From contig NZ_BLAY01000050.1 of NCBI RefSeq assembly GCF_020521235.1, positions 1 through 56,548 on the forward strand: a DNA stretch of 56,548 nt, given 5' to 3'. Shown here piece after piece: positions 34,972-44,125 of the stretch. The position numbers and the translations under genes are program-made. The stretch is from Microseira wollei NIES-4236. Its GTDB lineage: Bacteria; Cyanobacteriota; Cyanobacteriia; Cyanobacteriales; Aerosakkonemataceae. The notes beneath the pieces are model-generated. The model was given only the letters and a program-made list of their open reading frames with translations. It made no database searches and was not told the DNA's origin. Within the stretch, counting starts at the first letter, position 1. The number at the start of each line of letters is the position of its first letter.

Positions 34972-35472
34972 TTAAAACTGAGTATCTGCTTTTTGAGCCA
35001 ACTCGGTGAGAGAAGCGCCACTGACGCGACAAATGCGCCACTCTTCTAAGATAGAAGCTCCCATGCGCTGGTAAAAAGCGATCGCAGGCGAGTTCCAATC
35101 TAAAACGCTCCACTCCAGTCGTCCGCACCCGCGCTCAACTGCCAATTTGGCAACATAGGTCAGCAGTGCTTTGCCAATCCCTTGACCTCGGTATTCTGGC
35201 AGCACAAATATATCTTCTAAATAAATTCCCGGTTTAGTTAAGAAAGTGGAATAATTATGAAAAAATAATGCAAACCCAACAGCTTGCCCGTCGAATTGGG
35301 CCAGAATAGCCTCAGCATAAGCCCGCTTACCAAACAGGTGTTCCTCCAGGGAAGCTGGACTACCACTGACGGCATGGGAGAGTTTTTCATACTCTGCCAG
35401 CGCCACAATTAAATCAAATAATACCGGCACTTCAGTTGGTGTAGCCGGTCGAACGAGCGCTGGCAAACCCAT
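34972..35472 (-). CDS. GNAT family N-acetyltransferase
   Basis: A 166-residue GNAT protein close to the spermidine/diamine N-acetyltransferase group. Motif A is DIFVLPEYRGQGIGKALLTY (the acetyl-CoA pyrophosphate loop RGQGIG), followed by GRLEWSVLDWNSPAIAFYQR and MGAS, which is the usual motif B. The N-terminal part VRPATPTEVPVLFDLIVALA is the family start. The substrate may be an amine or an amino acid but cannot be told. Monocistronic, followed by a MITE-like repeat upstream. Confidence 0.9.
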   Translation of the reverse strand: MGLPALVRPATPTEVPVLFDLIVALAEYEKLSHAVSGSPASLEEHLFGKRAYAEAILAQFDGQAVGFALFFHNYSTFLTKPGIYLEDIFVLPEYRGQGIGKALLTYVAKLAVERGCGRLEWSVLDWNSPAIAFYQRMGASILEEWRICRVSGASLTELAQKADTQF

Positions 35473-35526
35473 AGTGTAATTTAAGATTGCAGATTTCAGA
35501 TTTAAGATTAACTCAATCTGCTATCT

Positions 35527-35715
35527 TAACTCAAGTTGCTAGTTATAGGCTTTGGCGGCAAATCAACCCGGTTTCTCTGAAAAATCGTGGGTTTGACAGG
35601 GAGAAATTAACTCTGAAACCGGGTTTCTGACGCTCGGTAATTGGTAATTGGATTCATTGGCTGTGGATTCTTCGCAATTACCAGTACCCTTGGATGTAAC
35701 TCGCAACTTGGGCGA
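35527..35715. mobile_element. MITE-like element, diverged, with an AAACCCGGTTTCT element inside
   Basis: The left end TAACTCAAGTTGCTAGTTAT (35527-35546) is identical to the copies at 6528 and 13476; the right end (35696-35715) has several changes. Inside lies a second inverted repeat (CCCGGTTTCTCTGAAAAATC to CTCTGAAACCGGGTTTCTG, 35568-35630). Confidence 0.6.
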
Positions 35716-35736
35716 TCTTAAATCTAAAATCTGCAA

Positions 35737-36936
35737 TTAGCTCAGCCAGTTTTTCAACCGCTGAGCGATTTGGGGGCGTCTCAATTTCCGCATCGCTTTG
35801 CTTTGGATTTGACGCACCCGTTCCCGCGAAAGATTATACAAGCTGCCGACCTCTTCTAAAGTACAAGGTTCGTTGGTAGTCAAACCATAGCGCAGGGAAA
35901 TGACATCTTTTTCCCTGGGGGTGAGGACATCCCCCAATACTTCCCAAATCTCCTGACGCATCATCGCATCGCTCATCTGCTTTTCCGGAGATTGAGTATC
36001 GGTATCTTCCAGGAGATCCACGAGTTCGGTGTCTTCTTCTTTACCAACGCGATGGTTGAGGGAAAGCGATCGCCTGCGCAGCTGTAACAACTGGCGCAGG
36101 TGTTCGGGGGAAATATCTAAAGCTTGTGCTATCTCAACTTCGTTGGGATTGCGCCCCAGTTTTTGCTTGAGTTCCCGCTGCACTTTTTTGAGTTTGTTCA
36201 GCTTTTCGACGATGTGGATCGGTAGGCGTACCGTGCGCGCATCGTTGGCGATCGCCCGCGTAATTGCCTGCCGAATCCACCAGTAAGCATAGGTAGAAAA
36301 CTTATATCCTTTATCTGGATCGAACTTCTCGGTGGCGCGATTCAATCCCATCGCCCCTTCCTGAATCAAATCCAGAAACTGCACGCCTCGGTTTAAATAC
36401 CGCTTGGCAATTGAAACCACTAACCTCAAGTTCGAGCGAATCATCCGCCGTTTCGCCACTCGCCCTTGATAAAGCCGATTTTCCAATTGCCGTTCGGTTA
36501 ACCCACACGCCGCCGCTAGTTCTTCTGTGGTAGGATGTCTCCTCAAGGCAGTCTGTAAGCGTTTTTGGTGTTCGTCTAATTTAACCAAAACTTGGATGCG
36601 GCGGGCTAATTCTATCTCCTCGCTGGGTTTCAGGAGCGGATAGCGCGCCATTTCCTTGAAAAATGCGCCTACAGCATCATCGGCAATCGTTTTTTGATAG
36701 CCTGACCTGCGAACTTCTACCAATTCACCTTCATCCCCTAACTCGATCGCTTCTGCTTCCGCTTCTACTTCAGCTAGATCGGGTTCGGAAGGCTCCAAAT
36801 TGCCAGAGGATGTCAAATTCATATCTACCAATACTGGATCGGTATTCTGGTAATCCAACTCAGCAATATTCATACTCAGGTCTGTTTCGGATTCGGGTAA
36901 CGGCTGGTTGTTCAACAGTGGTTTTTGTTTATACAT
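35737..36936 (-). CDS. sigC: group 2 RNA polymerase sigma factor, SigC type
   Basis: A 399-residue sigma-70 factor. Region 1.2 is DDAVGAFFKEMARYPLLKPS; region 2 holds NLRLVVSIAKRYLNRGVQFL, then DLIQEGAMGLNRATEKFDPD and YKFSTYAYWWIRQAITRAIA. Region 3 starts LPIHIVEKLNKLKK, and region 4 has LTPREKDVISLRYGL and LSRERVRQIQSKAMRKLRRP. The KEMARYPLL wording and the acidic N-terminal tail of about 85 residues suit the cyanobacterial SigC group (non-essential, stress and nitrogen related) rather than SigA. The group name is by resemblance. Confidence 0.8.
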   Translation of the reverse strand: MYKQKPLLNNQPLPESETDLSMNIAELDYQNTDPVLVDMNLTSSGNLEPSEPDLAEVEAEAEAIELGDEGELVEVRRSGYQKTIADDAVGAFFKEMARYPLLKPSEEIELARRIQVLVKLDEHQKRLQTALRRHPTTEELAAACGLTERQLENRLYQGRVAKRRMIRSNLRLVVSIAKRYLNRGVQFLDLIQEGAMGLNRATEKFDPDKGYKFSTYAYWWIRQAITRAIANDARTVRLPIHIVEKLNKLKKVQRELKQKLGRNPNEVEIAQALDISPEHLRQLLQLRRRSLSLNHRVGKEEDTELVDLLEDTDTQSPEKQMSDAMMRQEIWEVLGDVLTPREKDVISLRYGLTTNEPCTLEEVGSLYNLSRERVRQIQSKAMRKLRRPQIAQRLKNWLS

Positions 36937-37265
36937 ATCTAACTAAGTCCGCTCCACCTGTTAAGGATTTTGCTTGATGCTTAACTAGATTCTTTTATAG
37001 AGAACCTATTACTGTTTTGCCTGCTGTATTATTTATGGCATTAAAAGGAAAATTTAACTAATAAGGTTAATCTTCTATGACATAACTTATAAATGAGTCA
37101 TCCTTAAACTTTTAGTAAGCTTTCAGGCTGTAATCAAAGCATCTCATATACTAGAAAATTTTCTTCTCTATCGTCGGGGGTAAAACACGCACTATGCTAC
37201 GGACGGAAGTGTCAGCGGGCGCTACAATTATAAATTAACTTAAAACTCCGCCTCCAGCGAGATTA
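36937..37265. other. divergent promoter region between sigC and priA
   Basis: 329 bp, AT-rich, no ORF and no repeat noticed. It must hold both divergent promoters. Confidence 0.5.
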
Positions 37266-39959
37266 ATGGATGGGATTAACTCAGTAGTTGCGAACCGGCT
37301 AAAATACAACATAAATCTGGTTAACAAGAGCTGTATGTATACTACCCATTTGAGCGGCAACTTGCCTTTAGTCGCCGAACCTGGATCGTCTTATGAGACT
37401 GCCTCCTCTCCCAGCAAATGGGTGGAAGCGCTGGTATATTGTCCAGGGATTGGTGAAGACGCTCAAAATGGGGAAGATTCCCGGAGTATGCAGTTATATA
37501 CTTACAGCTTGCCGCCAGAGATGGAAGTGCAGCCTGGGGATATTTTAACCGTGCCGTTTGGGACCCAGGTGTTGAGAGCGATCGCAATTCGCATCATTAA
37601 CCAACCCCCCTCCAATATAGCGCCGGAAAAAATCCGCGATATAGATGAGGTCGTTAGCCCCGGATTTTTACCCTCTACCTATTCAACCCTGCTGTTGCGC
37701 GTAGCTTCTTACTATCACGCGCCGCTGATGACGGTAATTAAAGCAACTTTACCCCCTGGGTTACTAGATAAACCCCAGCGTCGCCTTCGCCTCAATCCGG
37801 ATACTATCCCTACCGGCGCAGCTGCCTTTCTCAGTTTATCGGCGCGAGGGATTTTAGAGGTGCTACAAGCTTCTAAAACCTCTGATTGTGCCTGGAACTA
37901 CGTTAAACAGCAATTGGAGAAACAACACCGCATCAACCGCAACGGAGCCTCGCGAGGATTAAAAGAGTTGCTCAAACGCCGTTGGGTGAAAAGCTATCTC
38001 GAAATCGCCCCAGCTACAAAGCCGAAATTAAGAAAAGCGATCGCTCTCTCCGCAAATGCATACTCTAGCAACGTCACCCTCACATCCCGCCAAAGAGAGA
38101 TTTTAAAATTTCTCAGCACCCAAGGCGGGGGCGAAATGTGGCTCGATGATTTTATCAAAACTTACAAGACAACCTTGTCCACCCTAGAGACACTAGCGGA
38201 AAACGGCTGCGTTGTGATTCAGGAACAGGAAATCCTGCGGAAATTAGCCGAACCTGAAGTCGGCGGCCATACTGACAAAGTATTGACTTTTCAACAAGCT
38301 TATGCATTAGAAATTATTAATAATTTAGCAGGATATGCCCAAGTACTGTTGCATGGGGTGACGGGTTCGGGGAAAACGGAAGTATATTTACAAGCGATCG
38401 CGCCCATCCTCGCATCTGGTAAATCGTCGCTAGTATTAGTACCGGAAATTGGACTGACACCGCAGTTGAGCGATCGCTTCCGCGCCCGCTTCGGCAGTAA
38501 AGTTTGTATATATCACAGCAATCTTTCCAAAGGCGAACGTTACGACACCTGGCGTCAAATGCTCGCAGGGGAACCCCAGGTTGTCATCGGCACACGTTCA
38601 GCCGTATTTGCCCCCCTACCCCACCTGGGTTTAATTATTCTAGACGAAGAACACGACTCCAGCTTCAAACAAGACCAACCCACCCCCACCTACCACGCGC
38701 GCACCGTCGCCCAATGGCGCGCCGAGTTAGAAAATTGCCCCCTAATTTTAGGTTCCGCCACCCCTTCTTTAGAAACTTGGGTAGAAGTGAGAGAGCGGGG
38801 GAGCAGGGGAGCTCTTGAGCAGAGAAGCAGAGGAGAATTATCCAATTACCAATTACCCATTACCCATTACCTATCCCTACCAGAAAGAATTCAATCTCGC
38901 CCATTACCGCCTGTAGAAATAGTCGATATGCGGCAAGAATTGCGCGAGGGTAACCGTTCAATTTTTAGCCGCTCGCTTCAAGATGCCTTGCAACAATTGC
39001 AAGAAGAACAAAAGCAAGGAATTTTATTTATCCATCGACGCGGACACAGTAGCTTTGTCTCTTGTCGCAGTTGCGGATATGTGATGGAATGTCCCAACTG
39101 CGATGTTTCCCTTTCTTATCACTACACCTACGAAGGCGCGCCCCAATTGTTACGGTGTCATTACTGTAACTTTGTCATAGCTCACCCAAAAACTTGTCCG
39201 GAATGCAGTTCGCCTTATTTTAAATTCTTCGGCAGCGGTACTCAGCGCGTCGAACAAGAATTGAAAAAGCAATTTCCTCAGTTGCGCTGCATTCGATTTG
39301 ATAGCGACACCACCCGCAATAAAGGATCGCACCGCACTTTGCTAACCCAGTTTGCTAACGGGGAAGCAGATATTTTATTAGGCACTCAAATGCTAACTAA
39401 AGGGTTAGATTTACCCCAAGTTACTTTAGTAGGTGTTGTAGCAGCTGATGGACTGCTGCATTTATCAGATTACCGCGCATCAGAGCGGGCATTTCAAACT
39501 TTAACTCAAGTCGCAGGTCGAGCGGGGCGGGGCGATGACCCTGGGCGAGCAATTCTGCAAACTTATACACCAGAACATCCAGTTATTCAAGCGGCGCAGC
39601 ATCACGCCTATGAATATTTTACCCGCTCAGAATTGCAGCAGCGAGCCGCATTAAATTATCCCCCATATGGGCGTTTAATTTTATTTCGCTTGAGCAGTTT
39701 AGATGAAATTGAAGTTGAAAATACTGCCTTGATGCTAGCAGCTCACTTGCGTCCAGTAGATCAGAACGCAGCAAGTTACGAAATTTTAGGGCCAGCACCT
39801 GCTAGTATTATGCGAGTTGCCAATCGATATCGATGGCAAATTTTAATCAAGTTTCCACCAAATATTCCCCTGGAATTACCAGATTTGACTGAGTTGCGAA
39901 ACTTGTGTCCTGATTCAGTTAGCTTGACGATTGATGTTGACCCGCTCAATTTTATGTAG
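37266..39959 (+). CDS. priA: primosomal replication helicase PriA
   Basis: PriA restarts stalled replication forks. The N-terminal 3'-DNA binding domain begins around QLYTYSLPPEMEVQPGDILT. The helicase core has GVTGSGKTEVYLQ (Walker A) and LDEEHDSSFKQ (motif II). The zinc-binding insert CRSCGYVMECPNCDVSLSYH to CHYCNFVIAHPKTCPEC carries eight cysteines. The end LTIDVDPLNFM is normal. At 897 residues it is longer than most, partly from an N-terminal extension of about 70 residues (start perhaps at ATG 37335) and an in-frame repeat insertion near 38788-38873. Confidence 0.93.
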   Translation: MDGINSVVANRLKYNINLVNKSCMYTTHLSGNLPLVAEPGSSYETASSPSKWVEALVYCPGIGEDAQNGEDSRSMQLYTYSLPPEMEVQPGDILTVPFGTQVLRAIAIRIINQPPSNIAPEKIRDIDEVVSPGFLPSTYSTLLLRVASYYHAPLMTVIKATLPPGLLDKPQRRLRLNPDTIPTGAAAFLSLSARGILEVLQASKTSDCAWNYVKQQLEKQHRINRNGASRGLKELLKRRWVKSYLEIAPATKPKLRKAIALSANAYSSNVTLTSRQREILKFLSTQGGGEMWLDDFIKTYKTTLSTLETLAENGCVVIQEQEILRKLAEPEVGGHTDKVLTFQQAYALEIINNLAGYAQVLLHGVTGSGKTEVYLQAIAPILASGKSSLVLVPEIGLTPQLSDRFRARFGSKVCIYHSNLSKGERYDTWRQMLAGEPQVVIGTRSAVFAPLPHLGLIILDEEHDSSFKQDQPTPTYHARTVAQWRAELENCPLILGSATPSLETWVEVRERGSRGALEQRSRGELSNYQLPITHYLSLPERIQSRPLPPVEIVDMRQELREGNRSIFSRSLQDALQQLQEEQKQGILFIHRRGHSSFVSCRSCGYVMECPNCDVSLSYHYTYEGAPQLLRCHYCNFVIAHPKTCPECSSPYFKFFGSGTQRVEQELKKQFPQLRCIRFDSDTTRNKGSHRTLLTQFANGEADILLGTQMLTKGLDLPQVTLVGVVAADGLLHLSDYRASERAFQTLTQVAGRAGRGDDPGRAILQTYTPEHPVIQAAQHHAYEYFTRSELQQRAALNYPPYGRLILFRLSSLDEIEVENTALMLAAHLRPVDQNAASYEILGPAPASIMRVANRYRWQILIKFPPNIPLELPDLTELRNLCPDSVSLTIDVDPLNFM
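38788..38873 (+). repeat. repeat-derived insert within priA
   Basis: GAGAGAGCGGGGGAGCAGGG and following CCAATTACCAATTACCCATT heptamers are translated as ERGSRGALEQRSRGELSNYQ and LPITHY, between motif II and the zinc finger. The same heptamers are intergenic repeats elsewhere in the window, so the insert has entered priA without breaking the frame. Confidence 0.75.
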
Positions 39960-39966
39960 TGGAATT

Positions 39967-40034
39967 AGAGGCGTAGCCTCTCCCATCTAGTTCCCAGGCT
40001 CAGCCTGGGAACTAGATCCGGAGGCTCCGCCTCC
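39967..40034. repeat. triple palindrome with CTAGTTCCCAGGC core
   Basis: AGAGGCGTAGCCTCT, CTAGTTCCCAGGCTCAGCCT... (ending GGGAACTAG) and GGAGGCTCCGCCTCC stand side by side. It lies between the convergent priA and RHH genes and is a close copy of 22895-22967. Possibly a bidirectional terminator. Confidence 0.7.
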
Positions 40035-40067
40035 AGGTTACAATTTCCAAGTTCAGGATTATCAATT

Positions 40068-40595
40068 CTAAATACTACATGGCAAATCAACTTTTAAACC
40101 AGATAGAAAGATTTGCACGATCCATTCATCGCCAGTCCACTCACCGCCTAAAAACCTGTTCAAAGATTGACAAATTTCCGCTTTTACTGTCTGTTCAGAT
40201 ACAATTTCAGGTTGTGCCTCTTCTACAATGGGAAGTGGCTCGCTACTTGACTCAAATTCATTAATGCTGGATACAACCTCAAATTTTCCATCGGCGTAAC
40301 AAACAGCGCCTTTGTACTGGTTCAAAATATCTAAATAGACAATTTGCAACCTGTGCTGCATTCCTCGTTCAAACCGCTCGAAAAGGGATGGTTCAAAAGT
40401 TTTTTCCCAGTTTTTGATAAACTCTGAGTTGTTTCGTAACTCGGTTTCTTTACGTCCCCTTAAGTCATCTATTTGGTAATTAATTCCCATGCGGATAATA
40501 TCTGCTACACTGGTTCCCAAACTTTTTGCTTTTTGCTTTAACAAATCGTCTTCTTCTTCCGTCAACCTGATGCGATATTGCTTGATTCTTTTCAT
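40068..40595 (-). CDS. ribbon-helix-helix domain protein, MobC-like
   Basis: Residues 1-50 (MKRIKQYRIRLTEEEDDLLK then SLGTSVADIIRMGINYQIDD) have the strand-helix-helix layout of mobilisation accessory proteins and large CopG regulators. The rest is an acidic helical domain with a C-terminal cluster GGEWTGDEWIVQIFLSG. No relaxase or toxin is adjacent. It could be a repressor of its own locus or a leftover of an integrated plasmid. The stop codon lies about 30 bp past a palindromic repeat shared with priA. Confidence 0.65.
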   Translation of the reverse strand: MKRIKQYRIRLTEEEDDLLKQKAKSLGTSVADIIRMGINYQIDDLRGRKETELRNNSEFIKNWEKTFEPSLFERFERGMQHRLQIVYLDILNQYKGAVCYADGKFEVVSSINEFESSSEPLPIVEEAQPEIVSEQTVKAEICQSLNRFLGGEWTGDEWIVQIFLSGLKVDLPCSI

Positions 40596-40814
40596 AGAGC
40601 TATCCAGATTTCCGTTTCTTAGTATAGCTGGGAAGGGTTGTTGACGGCGCGCAGCTGCCTCCGACTTATGGGAAAATTGTATAATTAATTACAGAATAAA
40701 TCGCGAAATTATGATTATACTTTCGCAAGCTTTGACAAGCGCTACGGGATTATAAGCTTTTATCTGGGTAGTTTTACAGGTAAGCTAATCTCATCAGCGC
40801 AATAGGACATCAGG

Positions 40815-41723
40815 GTGCTAAAAGCAATCAGATCTGGCAAGGTATTAAATTTACTCAAGAGCGTAGCAGTTGCTGCCGGTATTATTTGTATAACAGGGTC
40901 AGCAAATGCGGCTAGTTTAACGCGGGGGACTACATTTAATACATTCCTTGAGTGTTTCAACGACGGCGTCGGCCTGGTTATAGGGGAAAATTCTACCATT
41001 AATGGCTGGCAGTATGCATTTGATTCCAATTCCGATGGAGTCAACGGTATGTGGGGAATTGGTGCTGCTGCTGGGCAGAGAAATCCTTATGATATTTTCG
41101 GCATGGCTGTTAAAGAAACTGCCGACAGCATTATTGTGGTGCTTAAGGGGAATATGCCTTTGACAGGAAGCCCAGAAGCGAGTGTAGCATCTGGACAAAT
41201 TGGATGGGGGGATTTATTTTTCAACCTTTCTGGTCAAGACTTTGCATCAGCGATGAATAGCGGGGATTTGTTCGGTATTCGCTTTTCTGATGTCAATGCT
41301 TCTGGGGTATCAAGACTCGGTGTTTACGGAGGCGTTCAAGCTAAAACCGTTACTGATATCAAAAATGGCTATACGATTGCTGCTGGTGGGATATTGGGAT
41401 ATGAGAATTCAGTCACCAGACTAGGTGGTACGGTGGGTTATGGAGATTTGTCCCGTAGCTATTTAGGGACGAAAGATGGGAAATTTAATTTGAATGCGAT
41501 CGCTTCCGGCAATTTTCTCACAGATATTACCTTCCTGGCCAAAGGTGATGTGACGCCACAGTTACTAGCCACGGGATACGATACTAAAAACCTTGCTGGA
41601 GCGCACACCATCGCGTTTAAGTTTAATAAGTCGGCACTCAGTGGAGCCACCTCCATACCCGAACCTGCGAGCATTATCAGTTTAGCAGCGATTGGCTTGG
41701 CGATCGCTTGCTGCAAGCAATAG
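40815..41723 (+). CDS. exosortase-dependent (PEP-CTERM-like) surface protein, XDD3-like
   Basis: A 302-residue exported protein: signal peptide VAVAAGIICITGSANA (cleavage after ANA) and a C-terminal PEP-CTERM tail (SIPEPASIISLAAIGLAIAC) that exosortase should cut. The mature domain contains DIFGMAVKETADSIIVVLKG, WGDLFFNLSG and FGIRFSDVN. This pattern is shared with the next gene and resembles the cyanobacterial XDD3 family. The tail has no basic end after the hydrophobic helix, only CCKQ, which is unusual. It starts at GTG 40815. Probably a duplicate of 41949-42824. Confidence 0.8.
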   Translation: MLKAIRSGKVLNLLKSVAVAAGIICITGSANAASLTRGTTFNTFLECFNDGVGLVIGENSTINGWQYAFDSNSDGVNGMWGIGAAAGQRNPYDIFGMAVKETADSIIVVLKGNMPLTGSPEASVASGQIGWGDLFFNLSGQDFASAMNSGDLFGIRFSDVNASGVSRLGVYGGVQAKTVTDIKNGYTIAAGGILGYENSVTRLGGTVGYGDLSRSYLGTKDGKFNLNAIASGNFLTDITFLAKGDVTPQLLATGYDTKNLAGAHTIAFKFNKSALSGATSIPEPASIISLAAIGLAIACCKQ

Positions 41724-41886
41724 CAACCATTCTTTCACTCATACAGTGCCTGCATCCGTACCCTACAGATGCAGCATTTATACTTATATAAGTAATAAAA
41801 AACATAGCTAACTATTTCGGTAAATACCCAATAGAACCTCAACGGTAATTTTAAAAAGAGAAGTGGATTTACGCTTTTTTTCGGAA

Positions 41887-41931
41887 GATTCCGTTTCCTA
41901 TGCTTGGAACCTGGAACGGCAAAACGGAATC
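41887..41931 (+). repeat. inverted repeat in the leader of the second surface gene
   Basis: GATTCCGTTT and AAACGGAATC are exact 10-bp inverse copies 25 bp apart, just before the ribosome-binding site of the gene at 41949. It could form a leader hairpin; function unknown. Confidence 0.45.
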
Positions 41932-41948
41932 AACCAAAAGGAAATAGC

Positions 41949-42824
41949 ATGAAATCCTCTTTGCTCAAAGCTCTCTTGGGTGCTACTGCAACTGTTGCTG
42001 GTTTAATCTCGATGACTGGGAACGCCAATGCTATCAGTTTAGGCAGATCAACCCTCTCCATCGCCATGGAGTGCAACAACGACATGATGGCAATCGTATT
42101 GGGTAACAGTACCAGCGGTCAGTGGCAGTATGTTAATGATGCGGTAGGAGATGCTTATGGTGGGAATCACTATGAATTCTATGGCATGGGTTTGATGGAA
42201 GATGCCACTCACGTTTATTTCGCGATTAACACCCACGACATGGGGTTGAATGCAGGTCAGGACACCGTAAGCAATGGACGCACTCAATACAACATTGGCT
42301 ATGGGGATCTGTTAATTAACACTAGGGGAACTAACCTAGCAACAGCTAACGGCAATCTATTCGGCGTTCACTTCGGTGCTAATAGTGGGGGAGTGACCCA
42401 AGTCCAATTCGTCGGTCTTTATGGTAATGTAACGGCTAGGAGCGTAGGGGGACAGCACGTTAGCTCCCAGGCGACCATCGATGGCTACCTGAGAAATATG
42501 CCTGCAAATACAGCAACTTCCGCAAATTTCTTTGGCAGCTTATCTCGCGAGACTGGACCTACCTATTTCGATCCAACTGGTTTTAATGTGATTCAGTCGG
42601 GAAGATTCCTTTCGGGAATTGAAATGCTGACGTTGAATCAGTTACAAGGCGTAGGTTACAATAGCAGCCGCTTCCAAGGTGGTCAAACTGTTGCATTCCG
42701 TATCGCTCGTTCATCCTTTGGTCCGGAACAATCAGTTCCCGAACCTACAACTATCCTTGGTTTAGCAGCTATTGGTTTAGCTTTGGCGATTGGTAAGCTG
42801 CGTAAGCAGAATGTGGACGAGTAA
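41949..42824 (+). CDS. PEP-CTERM surface protein, XDD3-like, second copy
   Basis: 291 residues with a signal peptide (KALLGATATVAGLISMTGNA), a beta-rich domain parallel to the previous gene (YEFYGMGLMEDATHVYFAIN, IGYGDLLINTRG, LFGVHFGAN) and a full PEP-CTERM tail (SVPEPTTILGLAAIGLALAI then GKLRKQ). An exosortase should anchor it at the surface or release it. The open frame starts at 41904, but AAAGGA at 41937-41942 fixes ATG 41949. The two genes are similar in layout but strongly diverged, so the duplication is old. Confidence 0.85.
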   Translation: MKSSLLKALLGATATVAGLISMTGNANAISLGRSTLSIAMECNNDMMAIVLGNSTSGQWQYVNDAVGDAYGGNHYEFYGMGLMEDATHVYFAINTHDMGLNAGQDTVSNGRTQYNIGYGDLLINTRGTNLATANGNLFGVHFGANSGGVTQVQFVGLYGNVTARSVGGQHVSSQATIDGYLRNMPANTATSANFFGSLSRETGPTYFDPTGFNVIQSGRFLSGIEMLTLNQLQGVGYNSSRFQGGQTVAFRIARSSFGPEQSVPEPTTILGLAAIGLALAIGKLRKQNVDE

Positions 42825-42917
42825 TCATCACAGGGTGCTGACGCCAAAACTAGGATGAAGTTTTTTCCCAAAAAATATCGCCGGAGTCACCAGGGTCAGC
42901 TGACTCCAGCATTGCTT

Positions 42918-43667
42918 TTAAGTTATTACGGTTGTGCCGCGTTCGAGCCGTTGTAAAATGCGATCGATTTGCTCGGCTTGGTCGCTTTTACCTTGAGCTT
43001 TGAATAAATCTCTAGCTTTTTTTAATATCTCTACAGCTTCCCGTCGTTGACCTTGTCTAGTCAAAGTAACGCCTAAATTAGCATAAGCTTCGGCAAACTC
43101 GGGATTAACGCGAATTGCTTCGCGCCACTGCGCCATTGCTTGTTGTCGCTCGCCAAGTCTAGCCAGGACGTTGCCCAAATTATAGTGAGCTTTAGCGTAA
43201 TTGGGATTAATCCGAATTGCTTGAGTATATTCTTGCGTCGCTTCTGTGAGTTTGCCTTGTTGAGCAAAAGCATTGCCCAAGTTATGATGAGCTTCTGCCA
43301 AATTAGGATTAGCGCGAATCGCTTCGCGATAGGCAGCGATCGCTTCTGGTTGCTTGCCAATTGCCGCCAAAGCTGCTCCCATATTCAGGTATGCTTCTGC
43401 CATATTGGGATTGAGACGAATCGCTTCTTGATATTGAGCGATCGCAGCTTCCAACTGTCCTTGCTGCTGAAACGTCACCCCTTGGCGATAATAACCCAAA
43501 GCTTGCTGACGGTTTTCTGGGCGCGAGCCATTGCTGGGAACAGGCGCTTGATTTTTTTGAATATTTTCCAAGCTTGGCAATGCCAGTGCTTGAGGCGACG
43601 TTGTCAAACTCAGACTGCTGACAGCGACAGCGAGTATATTAATCCACAAACAAGTTTTTTTACCCAT
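42918..43667 (-). CDS. exported TPR-repeat protein
   Basis: About 249 residues. The signal-type N-terminus is MGKKTCLWINILAVAVSSLS with LTTSPQALALPS following. Then come five to six 34-residue TPRs (AIAQYQEAIRLNPNMAEAYL, AIAAYREAIRANPNLAEAHH, ATQEYTQAIRINPNYAKAHY and others). The frame is open to 43736, but MGKKTC at 43667 begins a clean signal sequence. TPRs provide a protein-binding scaffold in the periplasm or outer membrane; the partner is unknown. It converges on the XDD3-like gene pair. Confidence 0.82.
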   Translation of the reverse strand: MGKKTCLWINILAVAVSSLSLTTSPQALALPSLENIQKNQAPVPSNGSRPENRQQALGYYRQGVTFQQQGQLEAAIAQYQEAIRLNPNMAEAYLNMGAALAAIGKQPEAIAAYREAIRANPNLAEAHHNLGNAFAQQGKLTEATQEYTQAIRINPNYAKAHYNLGNVLARLGERQQAMAQWREAIRVNPEFAEAYANLGVTLTRQGQRREAVEILKKARDLFKAQGKSDQAEQIDRILQRLERGTTVIT

Positions 43668-44125
43668 CGGCTTTAGTAGCAGATTTTCATATTGCTCATC
43701 TTGCCATATTACACCAGTTTTTTTGGCTAGGATCAAGTCGGTAATCTGGCATCTAGCTTAGGGCATAGAGACTAGGGGAGAGAAATTATTACCTGTAACC
43801 TAAAAAACGATTGGGCTTCCCTAATTTTGCATAAATTTTACCAGAGAGCCTGAGAAACATATAGAGGCTTCCCCTACAGAAGCTGCGTTAGCAGCAGAAA
43901 ATCAACTGCGGGAACTTTTAACAATGGTGAGCGATCCCATCCGACCCAAAACCCATCCTAGTTTACACAAGGAAAGCATAATTTTTCTGAGATTACCTGA
44001 GAACTAAATATAAGAGCAACTGGTAATCGGTCATCAGTCAGCGGTCATGACCAACGACCCATGACCAGAAAAGTTCTTATGGCGGTGTAATAACTCGATT
44101 GGTTCGATTGTCAGGAATCAATACT
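43668..44125. other. intergenic region before the SdrD-type surface gene
   Basis: 458 bp of AT-rich sequence with GGTCATGACC-type short repeats near 44040-44070. No gene seen. Confidence 0.45.
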
